Below, piece by piece: positions 14,957 through 22,046 of a DNA stretch of 64,000 nucleotides; positions within the stretch are counted from its first letter, which is position 1; the number at the start of each line of letters is the position of its first letter. Source of the DNA: an uncultured Lachnospiraceae bacterium (lineage in GTDB: Bacteria; Bacillota; Clostridia; Lachnospirales; Lachnospiraceae); NCBI GenBank assembly GCA_900316625.1, contig ONDO01000006.1, forward strand, positions 1 to 64,000. The letters are read 5' to 3'. Position numbers and translations under genes: made by a program. The notes beneath the pieces were generated by a model. That model worked only from the letters and a program-made list of their open reading frames with translations, was not told the DNA's origin and ran no database searches.

Positions 14957-16081
14957 TTAGAGGATGCTCTTTGATGCAAGAAGAATCTCTTCATCACTTA
15001 CATCGTCCATCATGATTCCATTGCCGATACCAGACAAGAGAATAAAACGAATTTTGTTTCCATTTCTCTTCTTGTCATTTTTACTAGCTTCAAGGATATC
15101 GTTTTCATCAAAATCGGGCTGGAAAACAATCTTTCCATTTTTGTCAATTTCTGTAAGACGGGTCGGAAGGTTAAGATTCTGTAATGTCATAAGGATGGAA
15201 TGGTATGCTTCTTCCGTAAGAAGGCCCCTTTGCATAGACAAGAAGGCTGCAGCGCATGAACCAATGGCAACACACTGACCATGAGCAAGTTTAAAATTCA
15301 TGAGCTTCTCAACAGCATGTCCAATCGTATGTCCGAAGTTCAAAATAGCACGTATTCCAGCTTCTTCCGGATCCGCTTCAACAACTTCCTTCTTCACCTG
15401 ACAACTCTCGAAGATTGCCTGATTCAGAGTCTCTGGAACCATAGCCTGGAAATCATCATTATGTTCATTCAGCCAATAGAAAAACTCTCGATTTCGAATC
15501 AAACCATATTTGACCACTTCTCCCATACCAGAAGCCACCTGTTCCGGAGGAAGAGTCGATAATACGGTGTTATTCATGTATACAAGCTTAGGCATCTTAA
15601 AGGCTCCAACCATGTTCTTAAAGCCTCGAAAATCCACTCCGGTCTTGCCACCAATACTAGAGTCTACCTGGCTTAAGAGAGTTGTCGGAACCTGGATATA
15701 ATCAATCCCACGAAGATAAGTTGCAGCCGCAAACCCTGTAAGATCGCCAACAACACCACCACCAAGAGCAATCAGAAGATCCTTACGATCAAAATGCTCT
15801 TCGATCAGATGTGCATACAGATCCTGAACTTCTTCCAGATTCTTATGTTCCTCTCCTGCTTCAAAAACGAAGGACGAAACATAAGTAAAGAGTTTTCTCT
15901 CATTCAGGCAATCCAGAAGATTTGAAAGATATAAGGGAGCAACATTTGAATCACTGACAATACAAACCTTACCCCAATTCTTACCAAGCTCTAAAATCTT
16001 ATCTGCAAGATCATTCCAGGAATTCGTAATACAGATTTTATATGATGGACGACCTTGATATCGTACTTCAAACTCTTGCAT
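14957..16081 (-). CDS. aroB: 3-dehydroquinate synthase
   Basis: Second step of the shikimate pathway, NAD- and metal-dependent. The diagnostic block ALGGGVVGDLTGFAAATYLRG and QVPTTLLSQVDSSIGGKTG are intact, and metal-binding His residues appear in GHTIGHAVE. The frame opens with a GTG at 16090, but AAAGG lies eight bases before the ATG at 16081, so the latter is used (374 residues). No other aromatic-pathway gene is near; it sits between sepF and lspA. Confidence 0.96.
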   Translation of the reverse strand: MQEFEVRYQGRPSYKICITNSWNDLADKILELGKNWGKVCIVSDSNVAPLYLSNLLDCLNERKLFTYVSSFVFEAGEEHKNLEEVQDLYAHLIEEHFDRKDLLIALGGGVVGDLTGFAAATYLRGIDYIQVPTTLLSQVDSSIGGKTGVDFRGFKNMVGAFKMPKLVYMNNTVLSTLPPEQVASGMGEVVKYGLIRNREFFYWLNEHNDDFQAMVPETLNQAIFESCQVKKEVVEADPEEAGIRAILNFGHTIGHAVEKLMNFKLAHGQCVAIGSCAAAFLSMQRGLLTEEAYHSILMTLQNLNLPTRLTEIDKNGKIVFQPDFDENDILEASKNDKKRNGNKIRFILLSGIGNGIMMDDVSDEEILLASKSIL

Positions 16082-16103
16082 AAAGAACACCTTTCATTTA
16101 TTC

Positions 16104-16130
16104 AAAAAAAGGCGGAACCGATGTCCCGCC
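16104..16130 (-). terminator. Strong terminator after sepF
   Basis: On the minus strand GGCGGGAC pairs with GGTTCCGCC (eight pairs, loop ATCG) and is followed by seven T residues. It ends only about 22 bases before the aroB ATG, so aroB lies immediately behind it. Confidence 0.88.
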
Positions 16131-16163
16131 AAAATATATTTGTATCACAATATATTACAAATA

Positions 16164-16697
16164 CTAGAAGCCTGTCTGAATTCCAGAGAAATCGAAAGCA
16201 TTCACAATCTCCTGAAGATCACCGGAAATACCAATGGAATGAGGAGTAATGATGAAGATAAAGTTCGAAATCTTCTGCAAGTTACCATTTAATGCATAGC
16301 AGGCACCAGATGAAAAATCGATAATTCTCTGGGCAAGGCCTACATCAACACCCTCCATGTTCAGGATGACAGTCTGATGAGAAATCAGGGTCTCGGCAAT
16401 CTCTTTTGCATCTTCAAAGGAAGTGGGTTTGAATACGCATACTTCCATGGGTTCGTTAGAACCATTTCTCTTAACACCAGCACGAAGGGGTGTTACCTTA
16501 GAAGACTGACGAGCAGATTTCTTCTCAGTAATGCGAATCGAAGCTGCTGCAGGTTCATCGTCTTCTACAGGTTCTTCTTTTCTAGAAGATCTTCTCTCCT
16601 GCGGCTGTACATCATCATCTTCGTAATCATCATCGTAGTACTCATCATCCTCATCGTTAAGTTTCATTACATCGAGGAACTTCTCAAATAATCCCAT
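16164..16697 (-). CDS. sepF: Cell division protein SepF
   Basis: Cytoplasmic partner of FtsZ that tethers the Z-ring to the membrane. N-terminal amphipathic helix MGLFEKFLDVMKL, a very acidic linker (DDEYYDDDYEDDD, residues 16-28), then the SepF fold (VCVFKPTSFEDAKEIAETL, VDVGLAQRIIDFSSGACYAL). 177 residues is typical. GGAG seven bases upstream. It follows the PLP-homeostasis gene as in other Gram-positives, but ylmG, ylmH and divIVA are not beside it. Confidence 0.95.
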   Translation of the reverse strand: MGLFEKFLDVMKLNDEDDEYYDDDYEDDDVQPQERRSSRKEEPVEDDEPAAASIRITEKKSARQSSKVTPLRAGVKRNGSNEPMEVCVFKPTSFEDAKEIAETLISHQTVILNMEGVDVGLAQRIIDFSSGACYALNGNLQKISNFIFIITPHSIGISGDLQEIVNAFDFSGIQTGF

Positions 16698-16716
16698 GAA
16701 TAATCTCCGTTAAATA

Positions 16717-17415
16717 TTATTTGGAATAGTCTCTGGCACCAAAGATTCCGGTACCGACTCTTATCATAGTTGCGCCCTCTTCTACGGCTACCGTATAATC
16801 ATTCGTCATACCCATAGAAAGAACCTTCATCTCTACATTATCAATGTTTTTTGAAGAGATGTCAACAAACAAGTCTTTCATTGCCTTGAAGTAAGCACGG
16901 TTTTCTTCAGGATTAGCTACATTCGGCGCAATGGTCATAAGACCAGATACTTTGACATTTTCAAGTTCGCTGATTTCACGAATCAGTTCTTCTGCTTCCT
17001 CAGGTTTAATACCGAATTTTGTATCTTCTCCAGCAATATTGATTTCGATCAGAATAGGGATCACACAAGAGTTTTTCTTAGCCTGAACATTAATCTCTTC
17101 AGCAAGACGATAGCTATCTACAGAATGAATCATAGCCACCTTACCAGCGATATACTTAACCTTATTACGCTGCAGATGACCAATCAGGTGCCACTTTACA
17201 TCAGAAGGCATCTCATCGATTTTAGAGACAAGCTCCTGTACCTTGTTCTCACCGAAATCACGAGAACCTTCTTCATATGCAATACGAAGATCAGAAAGAG
17301 GCTTGGTCTTAGATACAGTGATCAGAGTGACTTCTGATACATCACGTCCGACCTTCTTACAAGCATCTTCAATATTCTTACGTACATTCGCTAAGTTTTC
17401 TTTAATATCTGCCAT
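16717..17415 (-). CDS. PLP homeostasis protein (YggS/YlmE family)
   Basis: Single-domain fold-type III pyridoxal phosphate-binding protein that buffers cellular PLP. PLP lysine is Lys36 in TVSKTK; RDFGENKVQEL, WHLIGHLQRNK and LSMGMTNDY are family signatures. The frame opens at a GTG (17424) that lies inside the ribosome site; AAGGAG eight bases upstream supports the ATG at 17415 (232 residues). Its AAGGAG overlaps the stop of the preceding gene. It is the ylmE neighbour of sepF. Confidence 0.95.
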   Translation of the reverse strand: MADIKENLANVRKNIEDACKKVGRDVSEVTLITVSKTKPLSDLRIAYEEGSRDFGENKVQELVSKIDEMPSDVKWHLIGHLQRNKVKYIAGKVAMIHSVDSYRLAEEINVQAKKNSCVIPILIEINIAGEDTKFGIKPEEAEELIREISELENVKVSGLMTIAPNVANPEENRAYFKAMKDLFVDISSKNIDNVEMKVLSMGMTNDYTVAVEEGATMIRVGTGIFGARDYSK

Positions 17416-17427
17416 AAATAACACTCC

Positions 17428-18810
17428 TTAAAAAATAACTTCGTTATCAGTAATATTTGCACCATCAAGAGCAATATGATCATAGAGATCGACGCCAAAT
17501 GCAGTCTTATCTGCAATGATCGTATAATTCTCATTCGAATACAGAATATCAATCGGTTGGAAAATCGCATAGCCACGATTTACATTATAGACACCCTTTA
17601 GATTGGTATGCTCTTCTCCTACCGTGTATGTTTGAGCAGAATCCGGCATCTGAAGTCTTGAACCAGCCGGAAGTTCCAGCGGATCGATGTAATAGTAATT
17701 ATCATCCTTCTTATAGATGGACAAAGATACAAATTCATCCGATGCATCACCTTTTTTCATCACACCGAGATCAGAAGAATTATTCCCTTTGTAGAAATAA
17801 GCAATCGGAACCTTGTTGAATTCTTTTTCAACAATAGAAGAATTAGGGATCTTAAGTCCACTCTTCTCATCCAACATCAATTCTACAGAGATAAATCTCT
17901 CATCTGCAAAACGTTCTACGCTGTCATCAAGATTTAATACAAGAAAATGTAAACCTTCCTTTTCCATTAGGGAAACTTCTCCCCAAGAAGTCGATTTATC
18001 TTCATCGAACTTGACTTCCAGATATGTAATCTCTTCATCCGTGATTCTCTTCACTAATTCCTGAGGAATCTCCATCACCATCTGCCAGTGGTCATCTGTG
18101 ATCAATTTGTAGACAGGATCACCAGTGGAAAGCTTACCTGTGGTACGAAGATCTTTTGCCTTGGTAGAAGCGGCATCAAAGGAAGAACTCGTGAAAGTAT
18201 CCAAAGTAATCCCTTCACCACCATCTAAGCTGTAGAGCAGATAACCAGGTTTCTCCGTAATGTAGTAATGGAATTTGTTCTGGGCAATCGCCTCATCTAT
18301 GTTACCAGATAATTCTGCGGTTGCACCTGCACGAAAAGACTGCTCTAACATTTCTGAAAGATCAGACTGAAAGGCATAGGTCTTATTAAAATCAACGCGG
18401 GAATAAGTCTTAACAAAGTTGTGAATAGAATTCTCAATTTCTTCAATATCGTCCTTAGAGACATTCGATATATCAGCGTCGGATTTTGCCAGTTTCTTCG
18501 AAACAGAGCCAGTATCATCCATGGCATAAACCTGAGTACGCATTCCGGCGATGGCACCATTACGTGCAAAATAAACCGGATATCCGTCGTGATCTGCTGT
18601 TACGACAGACTCCTGGCGAATTGCCAGGGCTTTATAATGATTGTTCTGTACAATCGTGCCGGCTTCTACTTCGTAGACTGAGGTGTTCTTACTCGTAAGA
18701 TACGAAAAAATATGGAATCCCAGATAGAGCAAAAGAATAAGTCCAATGACGATTCCAATGCGGAACTGCATCGCAGTATGAAATTTTACGACCTTGGTAT
18801 TCTTAGCCAT
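17428..18810 (-). CDS. HlyD-like membrane protein near sepF, function unknown
   Basis: 460 residues: basic N-terminus, one membrane helix at about 17-37 (IGIVIGLILLLYLGFHIFSYL), then an extracytoplasmic region. The part after the helix (VEAGTIVQNNHYKALAIRQE, VVTADHDGYPVYFARNG) resembles the lipoyl/barrel-sandwich hybrid of HlyD-type adaptor proteins, and the tail has a second such segment (PNSSIVEKEFNKVPIAYFYKG). No matching exporter lies nearby, so a transport role is doubtful. Its setting between a D-Ala-D-Ala carboxypeptidase and sepF hints at envelope or division work. Confidence 0.7.
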   Translation of the reverse strand: MAKNTKVVKFHTAMQFRIGIVIGLILLLYLGFHIFSYLTSKNTSVYEVEAGTIVQNNHYKALAIRQESVVTADHDGYPVYFARNGAIAGMRTQVYAMDDTGSVSKKLAKSDADISNVSKDDIEEIENSIHNFVKTYSRVDFNKTYAFQSDLSEMLEQSFRAGATAELSGNIDEAIAQNKFHYYITEKPGYLLYSLDGGEGITLDTFTSSSFDAASTKAKDLRTTGKLSTGDPVYKLITDDHWQMVMEIPQELVKRITDEEITYLEVKFDEDKSTSWGEVSLMEKEGLHFLVLNLDDSVERFADERFISVELMLDEKSGLKIPNSSIVEKEFNKVPIAYFYKGNNSSDLGVMKKGDASDEFVSLSIYKKDDNYYYIDPLELPAGSRLQMPDSAQTYTVGEEHTNLKGVYNVNRGYAIFQPIDILYSNENYTIIADKTAFGVDLYDHIALDGANITDNEVIF

Positions 18811-18818
18811 AGACTCTC

Positions 18819-19817
18819 TTAAGGGTTGGTAATCTTCAACATCTCAGATGTATCAAGGTATAGATTATAAGGGGCATCTGCGCCGAAGACACAGGATATC
18901 AGGCGATCACCATTCTGTGCGGTAGAGAGCTGAACCAGACAATATCTGGCTTCTCCGGTGGTACCGGTTTTGCCTCCCAGAACCGTAATTCCTTCTGGGG
19001 TATTGAACTTACCATTTAAATAACGATTTGTATTGTTCCAGGTTACCTGGCGAATGCTTCCATCTGCGCCGGTAAAAGACGCATCGAAAGATTTCGCACT
19101 GATTAACTGAATAAAGTCATCATATTCACAGGCAGCACGGAAAATCAGATACATATCATATGCTGTCGTATAATGATTCTCGTCGTGCAAACCATTCACT
19201 GTAACGAAATGTGAATTGGTAGCTCCGATGGACTGTGCTTCCTGATTCATCAGATTCACAAAGTCTTCAAGAGATCCGCTTACACCTTCTGCAATCGCAA
19301 TGGCAGCATCGTTACCACTGGGAAGCATAAGGCCATAGAGCAACTGACGAAGGGTTAAGGTATCTCCTACCATTAGATGTGCAACAGACGAATCGGAATC
19401 AATGTTCAGAATCTCCTTGGAACAGGTAATATTCTGATCCAGATTGCCATACTTTAAAGCCACGAGAGCCGTCAGAATCTTCGTTGTAGATGCAGGATAT
19501 ACTCTCTCCGTCATCTTGTAGTTAAAGATCGTCTGATGGGTCGTCTCATCAAAAAGAGCTGCCGAATATGCAGTTGCAGCAACATCCGGTGCAAGACTCT
19601 GATCAGAGTCGTCCAATACAGGCAGGCAGAGATTGCTTGCGAATAGAGGAATAGAAGTGGAGATATTCTCTGATGAGGACAAGCCTAACTGATCAGAGGT
19701 GTCATATACATGATAGGATGTTTTTGTTTCTACGCCACAGGATGTAAACGTAAAACACACTGCCATAGCAATGGTCATTGCCAGGCAGCAAAATGAGTTT
19801 TTATTTATACATTTCAC
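18819..19817 (-). CDS. D-alanyl-D-alanine carboxypeptidase (peptidase S11), probable lipoprotein
   Basis: Low-molecular-weight penicillin-binding protein that trims pentapeptides in peptidoglycan. Active-site motifs: SxxK in PASTTKI, SxN in PSGNDAA, KTG in GGKTGTT. The C-terminal PBP5 beta domain is absent. The start is uncertain because it overlaps the end of the MgsA-like gene: GAGGAG (19835-19830) precedes a TTG at 19826 (3 bases) and a GTG at 19817 (12 bases). The GTG gives a natural signal sequence (MKCINKNSFCCLAMTIAMAV) ending in FTSC, which may be a lipobox. Confidence 0.88.
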   Translation of the reverse strand: MKCINKNSFCCLAMTIAMAVCFTFTSCGVETKTSYHVYDTSDQLGLSSSENISTSIPLFASNLCLPVLDDSDQSLAPDVAATAYSAALFDETTHQTIFNYKMTERVYPASTTKILTALVALKYGNLDQNITCSKEILNIDSDSSVAHLMVGDTLTLRQLLYGLMLPSGNDAAIAIAEGVSGSLEDFVNLMNQEAQSIGATNSHFVTVNGLHDENHYTTAYDMYLIFRAACEYDDFIQLISAKSFDASFTGADGSIRQVTWNNTNRYLNGKFNTPEGITVLGGKTGTTGEARYCLVQLSTAQNGDRLISCVFGADAPYNLYLDTSEMLKITNP

Positions 19818-20196
19818 GCCAATCAAGGTCTCCTCGGTCAAGGGATTTGATCAGAAGTTCCGCAGTTGCAAGGTTCGTTGCAAGAGGAATATTATTCGCA
19901 TCACAGATACGTACAATATTATTAACATCTGGTTCGTTGGATTTCTGAGTCAATGGATCTCTTAAAAAGATTACTAAATCAATGTTGTTATGTTCAATCT
20001 GAGAGCCCAACTGCTGGGTTCCTCCCAGATGTCCAGACAAAAACTTATGCACAGTGAGATTCGTTACTTCTTCTACAAGTCTTCCAGTCGTGCCCGTTGC
20101 GTATAAATCGTTTTTCGCAAGGATTCCTCTGTATGCAATACAGAAGTTCTGCATGAGTTTCTTTTTTGCGTCATGTGCAACAAGACCAATATTCAT
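19801..20196 (-). CDS. mgsA: Methylglyoxal synthase-like protein with altered catalytic residues
   Basis: 131 residues across the whole MGS fold: NIGLVAHD at the N-terminus, ATGTTGRLVEE phosphate loop, IDLVIFLRDPL, EPDVNNIVR, PLATNLATAE. Against E. coli MgsA, catalytic Asp71 (GGDQQ) is Thr here (GGTQQ) and His98 (PHDPDV) is Asn (SNEPDV); Asp101 remains. Both losses make normal conversion of dihydroxyacetone phosphate to methylglyoxal doubtful. AAAGGAG 6 bases before the ATG at 20196 sets the start over an upstream TTG. Gene order (rodA, then this, then a carboxypeptidase) is the usual clostridial one. Confidence 0.8.
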   Translation of the reverse strand: MNIGLVAHDAKKKLMQNFCIAYRGILAKNDLYATGTTGRLVEEVTNLTVHKFLSGHLGGTQQLGSQIEHNNIDLVIFLRDPLTQKSNEPDVNNIVRICDANNIPLATNLATAELLIKSLDRGDLDWREMYK

Positions 20197-20247
20197 AAAG
20201 AACTCCTTTCTCTTCAACGATTAAAGTATAGCATAACTTGTTTAAAA

Positions 20248-21351
20248 CTAATATTTTTTTGCCTGTAATCCAACATTTAGCACGATTCCTATTCCCATGT
20301 AAAGTGTGACCAGGGATGTTAGTCCATAACTTACAAAAGGTAAGGTAAGACCGGTATTGGGCATAAGGCCGGTTACAACGCAGATATTAACAAAGCTCTG
20401 ATATCCAATAATGCAGGCAATACCGATACAGATCAGTTCGCCGGCAAGAGATTTTGCCTTTTTCGAGGTATAAAGACATTCTAATACGATAATCAAAAGA
20501 AGGACAATAATTATTGCAGCACCAACAAAGCCAATCTCCTCTCCTGCTACAGCAAAGATAAAGTCAGTCTGTGGTTCAGAGATATAATTACCATTCTTAA
20601 CCGAGTCGAAATTGTTATTGTTAAGTCCCTTACCAAGAAGCTGCCCGGAACCAATTGCCATGATTGAATTCTGCTGCTGATAAGAACTTCCGGGATAATC
20701 ATTAGGAAACATCCAGGCAAGAATTCGAACGCCCTGATACTCACTTAAGAAAGGCGTTGTCTTGGTTTGATAAGTAACCATAAGGTAGATAATAATTAAA
20801 GGAATTACAACAAGTAATATTGGTAAGAAAATCTTGCGGGACAGTCCTGCACAGTATACGACAGAGACAATAACCATGAAGGTAACAATCGTCGTAGACA
20901 GGTCCGGTTCCTTCAGAATTAAAAGGAGGGGAATTCCTGCAAAAAGCAGAAGTTCGAGAATCGTTTTACGTTTATTCAGCTCTTCTGACTTGGTAGTTAA
21001 GAACCAGGCGAAAAACAAAACCAGAAAGATCTTGCCGATTTCGGAAGGCTGAAAACGAATACCGATGTCCAGCCATCTGGTTGCGCCCTTACTATCATCA
21101 CCAAATAGTAAAACCGCCATTAGCAAGCCAATGGTGAGCCCATAGAAATACCAGTGGAACTGCAAAAGTATCTCAAAATCAAAGAGCGTAAAAAAGGTAA
21201 GAACTACCATACCGAGAATCAGACCGGTAATCTGACGATTCTGATAATCGGCATTTGCAGAACCAATAACCAAAATTCCAATCGTTGTTAAGAGAATTAC
21301 GGCAATGATCAATCTATAATTGATGTTTTTAAACTGATAATTACGAAACAC
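20248..21351 (-). CDS. rodA: RodA-type SEDS peptidoglycan glycosyltransferase
   Basis: Multipass SEDS protein that polymerises lipid II during elongation. About ten hydrophobic helices, 367 residues. Conserved SEDS features: RWLDIGIRFQPSEIGK, the essential Asp in KEPDLSTTIV, and GLMPNTGLTLPFVSYG near the end. Position in the mre-PBP2-minC block marks it as RodA rather than FtsW or SpoVE. Its PBP2 partner is two genes upstream. Confidence 0.94.
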   Translation of the reverse strand: MFRNYQFKNINYRLIIAVILLTTIGILVIGSANADYQNRQITGLILGMVVLTFFTLFDFEILLQFHWYFYGLTIGLLMAVLLFGDDSKGATRWLDIGIRFQPSEIGKIFLVLFFAWFLTTKSEELNKRKTILELLLFAGIPLLLILKEPDLSTTIVTFMVIVSVVYCAGLSRKIFLPILLVVIPLIIIYLMVTYQTKTTPFLSEYQGVRILAWMFPNDYPGSSYQQQNSIMAIGSGQLLGKGLNNNNFDSVKNGNYISEPQTDFIFAVAGEEIGFVGAAIIIVLLLIIVLECLYTSKKAKSLAGELICIGIACIIGYQSFVNICVVTGLMPNTGLTLPFVSYGLTSLVTLYMGIGIVLNVGLQAKKY

Positions 21352-21353
21352 AG

Positions 21354-22046
21354 TTAACCCTTCTTCTTATTCGGATAGTTCATAAAGATTTCATCCTGAA
21401 TATTCGTGATAATAAAATGGTCTTTACGGAAAAGCAGAACATCTCCACCATCTTTTTTCTTATCCTTAAAAAATCCCTTCTTGGGAGGAAGCTCACCTTC
21501 CTGTTCTCCAATAATCAGCGTTGTACTTTTAATAAGTCCTGCATAGATAAAACATTCAGAATTACCAGGCTGACCTGCGGATGCAAGGCCATTTAAGACT
21601 CCTGTAACAATAATATTACCAGCAGCTGTAATTTCAGCGCCTTCGTCTACATCACCGATCACCACAAGGCCGGAATCAGAATGAATATGCTTGCCATAGG
21701 GCACATTACCAATATGGATATGTGCATTATCATAGATACGCTTCGTCTCATAGTTCTTGCGACTTTTGAAGAATTCCGCTTCCTTGAAGTGATCTTCAAT
21801 CTCCACAAGAGATATCGTAATATCCGAATTGTATTCAATCGCCTGAACAACTGCGGTAAATTCTTCATCCGAAAGGGATCTGCCCTTAATCGAAAGAACC
21901 ATCTCTGTCTGTCCGAAGAAGGAGCGGTTTTCTGCGAACTTCATACAGATATCTGTCAGCAGTTTCTCGATCATGACATCCGGATTTAAGATCAGGGTAA
22001 GTCCATATGAAGTTCCTTTTAAGTCAAACGATTTATCCATTCTCAT
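21354..22046 (-). CDS. minC: Septum site-determining protein MinC
   Basis: Inhibitor of FtsZ polymerisation that keeps septa off the poles. N-terminal domain to about residue 105; C-terminal right-handed beta-helix with IHIGNVPYGKHIHSDSGLVV, GDVDEGAEITAAGNIIVTG and NSECFIYAGLIKS. 230 residues. Starts with TAATG overlapping the PBP2 stop. minD and minE usually follow directly; here rodA does, so its membrane partners are not encoded beside it. Confidence 0.93.
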   Translation of the reverse strand: MRMDKSFDLKGTSYGLTLILNPDVMIEKLLTDICMKFAENRSFFGQTEMVLSIKGRSLSDEEFTAVVQAIEYNSDITISLVEIEDHFKEAEFFKSRKNYETKRIYDNAHIHIGNVPYGKHIHSDSGLVVIGDVDEGAEITAAGNIIVTGVLNGLASAGQPGNSECFIYAGLIKSTTLIIGEQEGELPPKKGFFKDKKKDGGDVLLFRKDHFIITNIQDEIFMNYPNKKKG

